Shown: one piece after another, positions 17,201-24,648 of the stretch
Layout of the letters: each line of letters begins with the position of its first letter
How positions within the stretch are numbered: the stretch's first letter is position 1
Assembly: GCA_902512685.1 (NCBI GenBank)
Contig: CABXKH010000007.1
Location: 1 to 51,608 of the forward strand
Direction: 5' to 3'
Length of the DNA stretch: 51,608 nucleotides
From: Paracoccaceae bacterium
Lineage (GTDB): Bacteria > Pseudomonadota > Alphaproteobacteria > Rhodobacterales > Rhodobacteraceae
Position numbers and translations under genes: made by a program
Notes under the pieces: model-generated
Databases searched by the model: none
Told to the model about the DNA's origin: nothing
Seen by the model: the letters and a program-made list of their open reading frames with translations, nothing else

Positions 17201-17281
17201 ATGGGCAAGACTTCACATAATGTGGTATGGGGACATTCCAAAGCGACTTGGCGCATCTCAGCAAGTGACATTGAGTACTAA
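17201..17281 (+). CDS. Possible 26-residue small ORF coupled to tsaE
   Basis: After the regB stop, GGACATGAGG precedes an ATG at 17201 that opens a 26-codon frame (MGKTSHNVVWGHSKATWRIS, six more residues, stop). Its stop overlaps the tsaE start as TAATG. tsaE has no Shine-Dalgarno sequence of its own, so this small frame could deliver ribosomes to it. I do not recognise the peptide. It may be a leader, or simply a chance frame. Confidence 0.4.
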   Translation: MGKTSHNVVWGHSKATWRISASDIEY

Positions 17282-17787
17282 TGACCCATAAACCCTTGAA
17301 AATTTCATTAAAGTCAGAACAGGATACCGCCAACTTGGCGCATCGGTTGAGCCGTCATCTGGCACCGGGTGATGTGGTCTTGCTCATTGGTGAAATTGGT
17401 GCAGGAAAGAGCTTTTTCGCGCGGTCTATTATCCAATTTTCGCAAGATATTGCAGAGGATGTGCCCTCGCCGACATATACTTTGGTGCAAACCTATACCA
17501 CCCGAATTGGTGAAATATGGCACGCTGATCTGTACCGGCTTGGCGCCACCGACGAAATTATAGAGTTGGGCCTGACCGAGGCTTTTCAAGATGCTATTTG
17601 TCTGGTGGAATGGCCAGCCATTCTTGGAACTCTTACCCCTAGGGACGCGTTGACACTGACCTTCAAAACCATGCTAGATCCCAACCATCGTCAGCTTGAA
17701 ATGAACTGGAGCGGGCCATCATGGGATGATCGGCTTGCGGGCTTTGACCAAGCCGCTCTTGACGGATCACCCCAAAACGGTTGTTAG
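17281..17787 (+). CDS. tsaE: tRNA threonylcarbamoyladenosine biosynthesis ATPase TsaE
   Basis: TsaE is the P-loop protein that works with TsaB and TsaD to make the t6A37 modification of ANN-decoding tRNAs. The 168-residue product has Walker A GEIGAGKS (about 37-44), SPTYTLVQTY, the HADLYRLG motif and LVEWPAIL. The C-terminus (DDRLAGFDQAALDGSPQNGC) looks replaced: its last seven codons are antisense to the tail of a class III aminotransferase remnant. That puts a DNA junction near 17757-17767. The catalytic core is complete, so it is probably functional. Confidence 0.93.
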   Translation: MTHKPLKISLKSEQDTANLAHRLSRHLAPGDVVLLIGEIGAGKSFFARSIIQFSQDIAEDVPSPTYTLVQTYTTRIGEIWHADLYRLGATDEIIELGLTEAFQDAICLVEWPAILGTLTPRDALTLTFKTMLDPNHRQLEMNWSGPSWDDRLAGFDQAALDGSPQNGC

Positions 17788-18017
17788 CGTGTTTCGCAAT
17801 TTCTCCGCAATCTCGCCAATTTGATCTTCGGTGACGATAAATCGCGGCGGAGGCAATATATGATCACCGCCTTTTCCCTCGCTCCAGAGCTTGGATAACA
17901 AATTAATCCTGCCTCAAAAGCGGAGGATTTCAACATTGGCGAAAAAATTGCCGTTGATCCACCCCTCAGTGCCGCTGACCTGAATGTGCTTGAAGACTTT
18001 AGAGTTTTGAAATTCAT
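17767..18017 (-). pseudogene. Remnant of a class III (PLP) aminotransferase, C-terminus only
   Basis: Two minus-strand frames together match the end of omega-aminotransferases. One frame reads SAFEAGLICYPSSG (17871-17930). The next, shifted, reads EGKGGDHILPPPRFIVTEDQ continuing IGEIAEKLRNTLTTVLG and a stop at 17767. The usual order in the family is AxERGLxxYPxxG, then GDHxxLAPPFIIT. A frameshift therefore lies near 17880. Only about 60-80 C-terminal residues remain, with nothing recognisable upstream. The stop codon lies inside the end of tsaE on the other strand, so this marks a deletion or insertion scar. Confidence 0.7.
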
Positions 18018-18271
18018 GGTGTTTCAGAATTTTAATTACTTTTCATGAAAAGAAATAAATTTGATGAAGGCAGCAAGGTCCAAATTCTGAAATAATTATA
18101 CAAATATGTAGGCTAGGTTTGTAATTCAGCAGGTTAAAGGTGATTTAATATTTGATCGGCATTCAAAAAATACCAAAGAAGAAAACCGCAGGCGTTAATC
18201 CCGCGGCTTTGCAAAAGGTTTTGTTTTCACATCGGCCCTTAAACGTGTTTTTATTTAGCGATATGTCGGAT
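17788..18271. other. AT-rich gene-poor stretch after tsaE
   Basis: Apart from the aminotransferase remnant (to about 18017) and a terminator near 18190, I see no gene in this stretch. From about 18018 it is noticeably more AT-rich than the flanking core genes, as is the DNA up to about 18680. This fits the edge of an acquired or rearranged segment. Confidence 0.5.
18175..18206 (-). terminator. Probable terminator of the small lipoprotein gene
   Basis: Read on the minus strand, CCGCGGG and CCTGCGG (18206-18200 with 18192-18186) pair with one G-U wobble around a short loop. TTTTCTTCTTT follows. It starts 66 bases after the lipoprotein stop. Confidence 0.5.
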
Positions 18272-18394
18272 TTACTCGCTGCTGGCCTCTGCGCCATCAC
18301 CAAACCAACCCAATGGGTTCAGGTTATAATCTTCTACGACACTACATCCGGAAAGTCCCAATACAACAATTGATAATGCAAGATATTTTTTCAT
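18272..18394 (-). CDS. Very small lipoprotein
   Basis: A 40-residue protein starts at the ATG at 18394, with GGAG nine bases upstream. It has a basic start (MKKYLAL), a hydrophobic core and the lipobox LSGC (Cys17). The mature part is only about 24 residues: VVEDYNLNPLGWFGDGAEAS and two more. The NPLGWFG motif resembles an LNP(L/F)xWFG motif I recall from other tiny roseobacter lipoproteins. Function is unknown; an envelope-anchored peptide is inferred. The frame extends upstream to a GTG at 18466 with a hydrophobic stretch, but the lipobox start is far more convincing. Confidence 0.7.
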   Translation of the reverse strand: MKKYLALSIVVLGLSGCSVVEDYNLNPLGWFGDGAEASSE

Positions 18395-18682
18395 TTTTTC
18401 GTTCTCCAAGTTTACTGTGTATATCAATGCCAAGAATAACAAAAAAATCAATAGGGAAGACACCAACCAAGAAATTATTTTGATAAATAGTTTGGGTTTT
18501 TACACGCGATACGGTTTCAGGTGTTTGATCTATAAATGTTGTCATTTCTTCCGCCCAATTAAACTTTTCAAAACAGTGTAATATATTTTACCGCATAATT
18601 TGTGGTTTTTCGTCAAACAAACTATACTTTACCCTTAATATGAAAGGCCTTTTGTAAACTTTGAAAAGAGGTGGGGGTTTAA

Positions 18683-19141
18683 GTGGTTAGAGTATCTTTG
18701 GCAGCCATTACAATTGCATTGAGTTGCTGGTCGCAAAGCGTTCTGTCGGATGAAAAGTTACCCTGCAGTATTATGTTGAAATTCGGCCAGGATGCCTTGG
18801 GGCCCGTGGCTGATTACACCTTATCGGCCCAAGTCAAAAATCCAACGGGGCGCCCAGTTTCCGGGGTTTCTGTGCTTTTTTACAATGTAAACGAAAATCT
18901 GCTTGGAAACACCGAACTCAATTGCGCGCAGGGCGCAACCATGCTTGCACCGGGCAGTACCGGACAATGTGAAACCTTGATGCAAACCATTGACGGCAAA
19001 ATGATGGAAAAATTTGGCACCGAAATGTGGACTGCCATTGTCAATGTGCAGCTGCAAAAACTAAACAGCATCTCAAAGTGCGAACTTCTGGGGTATCGCT
19101 ATACTGTGCAAGACCGGATTGAATCCGTCCCAAGCAACTGA
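18683..19141 (+). CDS. Secreted protein of unknown function
   Basis: This 152-residue protein starts at a GTG with AGAGGTGGGGG upstream. It has a signal peptide (hydrophobic to about residue 20, cleavage near SVLSDE). Five Cys are seen: one inside the signal region and four in the mature part (LPC, LNC, QCET, KCELL), enough for two disulfides. The sequence DYTLSAQVKNPTGRPVSGVSVLFYNV suggests a beta-sandwich, as in periplasmic transport or adhesion proteins. I do not recognise the family. It lies between a tiny lipoprotein and a recombinase-like gene in AT-rich DNA. Confidence 0.65.
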   Translation: MVRVSLAAITIALSCWSQSVLSDEKLPCSIMLKFGQDALGPVADYTLSAQVKNPTGRPVSGVSVLFYNVNENLLGNTELNCAQGATMLAPGSTGQCETLMQTIDGKMMEKFGTEMWTAIVNVQLQKLNSISKCELLGYRYTVQDRIESVPSN

Positions 19142-19184
19142 TAAAAGCTTAAGTCAGAATTGGCGCGTGGCACGGGATATCCGT

Positions 19185-19610
19185 TTACGTTAGTTTGTCG
19201 CGCTTTAGTCTAATTTCTTCTAATTTTTTTTCACGCAAAAACTCGAAATTTATTCCTGCCATCGCTTTAAGGGATGCCAACATCGACTGACCGCTTTTGG
19301 TGGTGGAATCCAGTTGTTGTCCAGCAATGTCCAATATCACCAAATAGGATGATTTTTTTTCAATATGTTGGAATGCCTTTTCAAAATCCTCAGGTTGATA
19401 CCCCAAACTTGAAAGTTTGTTGACAACAAACTTATCGTCCTTCCTCAAACAGTTTAACGCCATATGCAATTGATAGCGTTCATCACTGCTTGCGGTTTGT
19501 TCTTGATAAATATTTTCTTCGACACACCCATAGTTTTTTAACGCCTCTAACTCCAGATCACTGTCTTCCTCCGGCTGAACCAATGCCGTCCTAGAATATC
19601 CCACCAACAT
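19185..19610 (-). CDS. Serine-recombinase-like protein lacking catalytic residues
   Basis: The frame is open from 19733, but AAGGGG precedes the ATG at 19610, giving 141 residues that begin MLVGYSRTALVQPEEDSDLE. This follows the serine resolvase/invertase N-terminal domain throughout: GYxR, LELEALKNYGC, ERYQLHMALNCLRKDDKFVV, KLSSLGY, then STTKSGQSMLASLKAMAGINFE. The catalytic Ser (GYARVS in active enzymes) is Ala, and the DRLGR block is SSLGY, so both active-site Arg are lost. There is no C-terminal DNA-binding domain. The frame is intact, which argues against simple decay. It may be a pseudo-recombinase kept for another role. Confidence 0.65.
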   Translation of the reverse strand: MLVGYSRTALVQPEEDSDLELEALKNYGCVEENIYQEQTASSDERYQLHMALNCLRKDDKFVVNKLSSLGYQPEDFEKAFQHIEKKSSYLVILDIAGQQLDSTTKSGQSMLASLKAMAGINFEFLREKKLEEIRLKRDKLT

Positions 19611-19964
19611 GTCACGCCCCTTTAAAAAGCCACTGTCAGAAAATTTATATTTTATTCGTGTATTTAAGCAAATAGCCCGACCGTAATCAATTTTATTGTT
19701 ATATGGCGATGCTAAATAGGAAAAGCCGGGCAAAGCGCCCGGCCAGTCATATGGGGAGGAAAATGAAAACTAACGTCTGTTAATTAATACGGTGCGAAGG
19801 TCTCATTGTTTAGAGTTAAGCCGCATCTGATGATATCGCGAAATCAAATTTCGCACAGCCTTCTTTTATTTGAATCACTCTATTTTGCTTAGGCCATGAG
19901 TGTTTTGCTTTACTTTACGACTGTTCACTGGGTAAGCCTTGCACGAACCATAGGAGTTTTTGAC
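19611..19964. other. Intergenic region with hairpin, strong ribosome-binding site and mini-ORF
   Basis: These 354 bp separate the recombinase-like gene from the FAA hydrolase. They contain a stable hairpin GCCGGGC/GCCCGGC (about 19724-19742). Just after it, GGGGAGGAAA precedes an ATG opening the six-codon frame MKTNVC followed by a stop (19763-19783). A second hairpin, GCGAAA/TTTCGC (19838-19854), is followed by a T-rich stretch. It looks like the broken front of a lost gene or a leader. No full gene is visible. Confidence 0.45.
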
Positions 19965-20663
19965 GTGAGCCAATTGTTGTTTGATCTACCCGCTTTACCC
20001 GCTGTGCCAATGTCAGATGGCTCTGCGCATTACCCTGTTGGGCGCATATTTTGCGTTGGACGCAATTATGTTGACCATGCAAAAGAAATGGGCGTGGAAG
20101 TAGATCGCGAAGCCCCTTTCTATTTCACCAAAACCCCTTGGGCCGCACAGCCAAACGAAAGTGTATTGGCCTATCCCCCGGGAACGGAAAATTTTCATTA
20201 TGAAATGGAATTGGGTCTGGCGATCGGCGCGCCCGTATTTCGAGCCAGCAAAGACCAAGCCCGTGCGGCCATTCATTCCTATTGCTGCGCCTTAGATATG
20301 ACACGGCGCGATTTGCAACTTGCCGAGCGCGCTAAACAGCGGCCGTGGGATTTGGGAAAAGACGTCGAAGGCTCGGCGGTCTTTGCCCCCCTTACTCCTG
20401 CGCAAAGCATGGGTGATATTGGGGCCCAACGGATACATCTGGCGCTCAACGGCAACCTCAAACAAGACGCGCGCCTAAGTGACATGGTTTGGAATGTCGA
20501 CGAAATTGTATCTCATCTTTCCCACTTTTATCATCTCCGCCCCGGGGATTTGATCCTAACGGGGACCCCAGCAGGTGTGGGGCCGGTGGTGCCAGGTGAT
20601 AAAATAACCGGCGGGATTGAGGGGTTGGATCCTATTGCCTTAACAATTTCCGAGGCAGAATAG
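19965..20663 (+). CDS. Fumarylacetoacetate hydrolase-family protein (fumarylpyruvate hydrolase-like)
   Basis: The frame is open from 19896, but AGGAG eight bases before the GTG at 19965 marks the start and gives 232 residues. Family features are RIFCVGRNYVDHAKEMG, the metal ligands in FHYEMELGLAIG, ALDMTRRDLQ, WDLGKDVEGSAVFAPL and the C-terminal LRPGDLILTGTPAGVGPV. The pattern is closest to NagK-type fumarylpyruvate hydrolases of gentisate catabolism, but no gentisate genes are here. It precedes a TRAP permease pair, so it probably hydrolyses a C-C bond in a compound imported by that transporter. Confidence 0.88.
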   Translation: MSQLLFDLPALPAVPMSDGSAHYPVGRIFCVGRNYVDHAKEMGVEVDREAPFYFTKTPWAAQPNESVLAYPPGTENFHYEMELGLAIGAPVFRASKDQARAAIHSYCCALDMTRRDLQLAERAKQRPWDLGKDVEGSAVFAPLTPAQSMGDIGAQRIHLALNGNLKQDARLSDMVWNVDEIVSHLSHFYHLRPGDLILTGTPAGVGPVVPGDKITGGIEGLDPIALTISEAE

Positions 20664-20673
20664 GCATCACAAA

Positions 20674-21258
20674 ATGTATGCTTTAATCAAAAAACTGGCG
20701 CAAATTATGGCAGTGTTGGGGGGGCTTGTCCTCACCATTTTGATTTTATTGGTCTGCACCTCTGTGCTTGGCAGATCAGTTGGCACTTTGCTTCATGGCG
20801 CATTTATGCAAACCAATTTTACCGTATTTTCCAATTGGGCGCTTGGGGCCGGTATAGGCGCAATCAATGGTGATTTTGAATTGGTAGAAGCCGGTATTGC
20901 TTTTTCAATATTTGCCTTTTTGCCCCTGTGCCAATTGAGCGGCGGCCATGCAACGGTTGACGTTTTTACATCAAAACTGTCCCCGCGCAGCAATCAGGTT
21001 TTGCAAATGATTTCCGAGTGCCTTTTTGCGCTTGTTTTGGGATTAATTGCTTGGCGCCTATTTGAGGGTATGGAGGCAAAACAGCGCTACGGCGAAACAA
21101 CCTTTTTACTCCAGTTTCCCATTTGGTGGGCTTATGCGGCAAGTTTTTCTGGCGCGGCGATCGCCGCCTTTATTTCGCTTTATATGGCCATAATCAGAAT
21201 ACTAGAGGCGCTAAGCGGTCGCCATTTGCTCGCTGAAAACGAAAGCACTGAGCGATGA
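20674..21258 (+). CDS. TRAP transporter small permease (DctQ-like)
   Basis: This 194-residue membrane protein has four hydrophobic segments (about 8-32, 60-90, 105-130 and 145-172). It carries the family feature QLSGGHATVDVFTSKLSPR between the second and third. Small permeases pair with a large permease and a periplasmic binding protein to import carboxylates by sodium or proton symport. The end overlaps the large permease by four bases. No binding-protein gene lies next to it. Confidence 0.87.
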   Translation: MYALIKKLAQIMAVLGGLVLTILILLVCTSVLGRSVGTLLHGAFMQTNFTVFSNWALGAGIGAINGDFELVEAGIAFSIFAFLPLCQLSGGHATVDVFTSKLSPRSNQVLQMISECLFALVLGLIAWRLFEGMEAKQRYGETTFLLQFPIWWAYAASFSGAAIAAFISLYMAIIRILEALSGRHLLAENESTER

Positions 21259-22601
21259 GCACCCTGGAAATTGGTCTGGCCTCGTTTCCAACGCTTTTGG
21301 TGTTAATTTTTTTGCGCGTGCCGATTGGGCTTGCAATGTTTTTGGTGGGTTTTGGGGGCTTGTACCTTGTAACCGGCAGCCCCAATATGGCGTTGGCCAA
21401 AATGAAAACCGAAACCTATAGCACGTTTTCCAACTATTCCCTGTCTATTATTCCAATGTTCCTTTTGATGGGGCAGTTCGCCACTCTTGGCGGGATGTCT
21501 CAGGCGCTTTTCAAAGCTGCGGAAAGCTGGCTGGGTCATCGCAAGGGCGGTGTGGCTATGGCGGCGATAGGGGCCTGTGCCGGCTTTGGCGCGATAGCAG
21601 GATCATCCTTGGCAACCGCCGCCACGATGGGGCGTGTCGCCCTGCCCGAGCTGAAAGCCTATGGCTATGCGGGCGGGTTTTCGACGGCAACGCTTGCCGC
21701 AGGGGGAACATTGGGGATTTTAATTCCACCTTCCGTGGTTTTGGTGATCTATGCCATCTTGGCCGAACAAAATATCTCAAAACTGTTTTTGGCTGCTTTT
21801 GTGCCCGGTATTATGGCTGCGCTTGGTTATATGGTGGCAGTGTCGATCTATGTCCGCCTTTATCCTGATCGCGCCGGAACCCGGGCGCCGGTGCCTTACA
21901 AGGACCGTTTTCGCGCTTTGGCAAAGGTCTGGTCCGTTGTGGTGATATTTTTGCTGGTTATTTTCGGGATTGCCGGCGATTGGAATTGGGCCAAGAGCGG
22001 AACGCAGGCTCTTTTCACCCCGACAGAAGGGGCGGCTGTGGGGGCCTTTGGAGTGGGCTTGATTGCTTGGCGCAGCGGCGGTTTGACATGGTCTAGCCTG
22101 ATTGACAGCTTTCTGGTCACGGGGCGGTCATCGGCCATGATCTTTTTTATCATTCTTGGGGCGGGGTTCTACAACGGTTTTCTTAGCCTGACCCAAGTGC
22201 CGCAGGAAATCGCCGGTTGGGTTGTGAATCAAGGTCTTAGCCCAATGGGGATTTTGCTGTTAATCTTGCTCTTCTATTTGCTGTTGGGCTGTTTGATGGA
22301 CAGTCTTTCAATGATTCTGCTCACTGTTCCGATCTTCTTTCCAGTGGTGATGTCATTAGATTTCGCCCTGCCGCCGGAACATCTGGCAATCTGGTTTGGC
22401 ATCTTGGTTTTAATTGTGGTTGAGGTGGGCTTGATTACGCCACCGGTGGGGCTGAACCTTTTTGTAATCAATGCAATGGACCGGCAAACCCCGGCGGTGG
22501 AAACCTATAAAGCGGTTGGTTTTTTTGTGGCCACCGATTTGATTCGAGTGGCTATTTTAATCACATTTCCAGCGATTACGTTGTTCTTGCTACCGCAATA
22601 G
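21255..22601 (+). CDS. TRAP transporter large permease (DctM-like)
   Basis: This 448-residue protein has about 12 hydrophobic segments. Typical DctM stretches are SIIPMFLLMGQFATLGG, GACAGFGAIAGSSLATAATM, AAGGTLGILIPPSVVLVIYA and GLITPPVGLNLFVINAM. It forms the transport channel with the small permease. The operon here is FAA hydrolase, small permease, large permease. A dctP gene would be expected within it but is absent; the substrate is therefore open, perhaps an aromatic ring-cleavage product or keto acid. Confidence 0.92.
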   Translation: MSTLEIGLASFPTLLVLIFLRVPIGLAMFLVGFGGLYLVTGSPNMALAKMKTETYSTFSNYSLSIIPMFLLMGQFATLGGMSQALFKAAESWLGHRKGGVAMAAIGACAGFGAIAGSSLATAATMGRVALPELKAYGYAGGFSTATLAAGGTLGILIPPSVVLVIYAILAEQNISKLFLAAFVPGIMAALGYMVAVSIYVRLYPDRAGTRAPVPYKDRFRALAKVWSVVVIFLLVIFGIAGDWNWAKSGTQALFTPTEGAAVGAFGVGLIAWRSGGLTWSSLIDSFLVTGRSSAMIFFIILGAGFYNGFLSLTQVPQEIAGWVVNQGLSPMGILLLILLFYLLLGCLMDSLSMILLTVPIFFPVVMSLDFALPPEHLAIWFGILVLIVVEVGLITPPVGLNLFVINAMDRQTPAVETYKAVGFFVATDLIRVAILITFPAITLFLLPQ

Positions 22602-22694
22602 ATAGAATTTTAGATCAAAATTACTTTTAACCCACCTGTGATGAATTAAGTCGACTGATCCATTCTCGTGTCTAGCGGTGCTTATACTCGTGCG

Positions 22695-23474
22695 TTAGAG
22701 CGCCGACTCTCTATATTCTTCGCCAGTTTTTGCACCTGTAATATAAGCAACAACATCTTGCGGATCTGTATCTGCTTTGGCCAGGTTAGCACAAATTCGT
22801 CCACGCCGAAAAACAACGATACGATCTACAAGATCAAAGACCTGTCGCATATTGTGGCTGACAAGAATTAATGGCTCGCCGTTCTCTTTCAATGTCTTAA
22901 TGATATGTTCGACCTGTTCGGTTTCCTGCACGCCCAGCGCTGCAGTTGGTTCGTCCATAATGGTCAGTCGCGACTGAAATGTTGCCGTTCGGGCAATAGC
23001 AACGCACTGCCGTTGACCTCCTGACATATTTTGGATGGTATTGCGGATATTGGGGATCTTCACAGCTGTTTTTTCAAGACCAGCCAGCGTCGCTTTGCGC
23101 ATGCCTTTATAGTCTAAAATGCGGAAGGGTCCGAGCCAATTTGCAAAGGTTTTTTCACGCCCCAGAAAGAGATTATCCGGCACATCAAGATCATCCGCAA
23201 GGGCCAGTGTCTGAAACACAGTTTCAATCCCGGCTTCGCGTGCGTCCAGTGGGCCAGCAAAGTTCACTTCTTCGCCATAAAGCCAAACTTTGCCGCGCGT
23301 GCGCTGCTCTACCCCAGTGATCTGACGCACGAATGTAGATTTACCGGCACCATTGTCACCCATGATAGCAACATGCTCACCCTTCTTCATTTCGAAGTCG
23401 GCACCTTCCAGCGCATGAACGCCCCCGTAATGCTTGGTTAGGTCCTCTGCTTTAAGAACGATATCTTCGCTCAT
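22695..23474 (-). CDS. Sugar/inositol ABC transporter ATP-binding protein, single domain
   Basis: The start is the ATG at 23474, with GGGAG eight bases upstream, giving 259 residues. Walker A is GDNGAGKST (about 39-47), the signature MSGGQRQ, Walker B LTIMDEPTAALG and the H-loop LILVSHNMRQV. It is a one-domain FrcA-like ATPase, unlike the duplicated RbsA/IatA type. It is the last gene of a binding protein-permease-ATPase set read leftward. The LacI gene and operator next to the binding protein point to inositol or a related polyol as substrate. Confidence 0.9.
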   Translation of the reverse strand: MSEDIVLKAEDLTKHYGGVHALEGADFEMKKGEHVAIMGDNGAGKSTFVRQITGVEQRTRGKVWLYGEEVNFAGPLDAREAGIETVFQTLALADDLDVPDNLFLGREKTFANWLGPFRILDYKGMRKATLAGLEKTAVKIPNIRNTIQNMSGGQRQCVAIARTATFQSRLTIMDEPTAALGVQETEQVEHIIKTLKENGEPLILVSHNMRQVFDLVDRIVVFRRGRICANLAKADTDPQDVVAYITGAKTGEEYRESAL

Positions 23475-23491
23475 GTCTATTTCTCCCAACC

Positions 23492-24565
23492 TTAGGCTTT
23501 ATTGCGTTGTCGGTATTGGTCCAAAACCACCGCGGCGATGATGATGCCGCCCATGGCCATCAACTGATATGACCCGTCTAATTTCACAAAAGTGAAACCC
23601 GATCGAATAACACCGAAGACCATTGCACCAAGGACAGTACCAATGATTGATCCGCGGCCCCCCGTTAAACTGATGCCCCCGATGACCGCCATGGCGATGG
23701 CAAAGAGCTCGTAAAATTCACCCATGCCCGCTTGTGCGGTTGAGGCTTTAGCGCTCAGTATAACGCCAGCGAAAGCCGCCAGCATAGAGGCGATCATGTA
23801 AACCAATACTTTATGTCGTTTGACATTAATACCGGACATCCGCGCGGCTTCTTCATTTGAGCCAATCGCATAAGTGTGCTTTCCATAAACCGTGTATTTC
23901 AGAATAAAGTGGAAAATCACCGCAAGGGATAAGAACCAGAATACGGGCATCATACCCGCACCGATGGATTTGAAACTTTCCGTTGGAAAAGAAACTGGAT
24001 TACCACCAGACCACCAAAGTGCGATTCCGCGACAAATCATAAACATGCCAAGCGTCGCGATGAAGGGTGGTATGCGAAAATACGCAATAAATGTTCCGTT
24101 GATGGCCCCGATCATAGCCCCGAATATAAGTCCCGCTACCACGGGTATAATCACCGGCAAATCCATGGCCCAGACGCCAAAGACCGCTTTGGGGTTCGGG
24201 TAACCGTTGACCAATTCGGTCTGTGCAAGGCTCATCGCGATCATAGCCGTCGCCGCAACGAGGGGACCAGAACTTAGGTCGATACCAGCAGTGATGATAA
24301 CTTGCGTTACGCCAAGTGCGATAATCCCGATAATCGCAACCTGCAGAATAATAATTTTCAACCTTGCTTCGTTGAAGATTGAATCAAAGCGGTCCCTTGA
24401 GTCAAACAGGAAGCTTTGGTCCTTCATGTAAGGCAGAGCCTGCCCTAAAATCTCGAATATCACGATGATGATGATCAACGCGAGCAGGATATTCATCTCA
24501 TTGGGCCAAGATCGCTTGGATTTATCGAACGTTAGTCCGCCTGTGCCGTGGCTCGTCTCTTCCAT
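23492..24565 (-). CDS. Sugar/inositol ABC transporter permease
   Basis: This 357-residue permease of the RbsC/FrcC family has about ten hydrophobic helices. The hallmarks are QVIITAGIDLSSGPLVAATAMIA, GTFIAYFRIPPFIATLGMFMICRGIALWWSGGNP and ISLTGGRGSIIGTVLGAMVFGVIRSG. It is preceded by the binding protein with an 83-bp gap holding a hairpin, and followed by the ATPase after 17 bp. It is normal in length with no missing segments. Confidence 0.92.
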   Translation of the reverse strand: MEETSHGTGGLTFDKSKRSWPNEMNILLALIIIIVIFEILGQALPYMKDQSFLFDSRDRFDSIFNEARLKIIILQVAIIGIIALGVTQVIITAGIDLSSGPLVAATAMIAMSLAQTELVNGYPNPKAVFGVWAMDLPVIIPVVAGLIFGAMIGAINGTFIAYFRIPPFIATLGMFMICRGIALWWSGGNPVSFPTESFKSIGAGMMPVFWFLSLAVIFHFILKYTVYGKHTYAIGSNEEAARMSGINVKRHKVLVYMIASMLAAFAGVILSAKASTAQAGMGEFYELFAIAMAVIGGISLTGGRGSIIGTVLGAMVFGVIRSGFTFVKLDGSYQLMAMGGIIIAAVVLDQYRQRNKA

Positions 24566-24600
24566 TGATGAGGCCTCTTGTTATTCGCTAGTACGAGAGC

Positions 24601-24625
24601 GGGACGGCGCCGATAGCGCCGCCCC
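24601..24625 (-). promoter_or_regulatory. Stable hairpin between binding-protein and permease genes
   Basis: On the minus strand, GGGGCGGCGC and GGCGCCGTCCC pair around a short loop, with no following U-tract. A hairpin here commonly protects the abundant binding-protein message and lowers permease expression. Confidence 0.55.
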
Positions 24626-24648
24626 GCGGTTTCATCTTGTAACAGAAC

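Noticed and set aside
18342..18545. A 67-codon minus-strand frame beginning MTTFIDQTPETV, with GGAAGAA upstream
   Set aside because: It overlaps the lipoprotein gene in another frame and its tail has no plausible family. A frameshifted single-helix membrane protein is possible, but the evidence is too thin.
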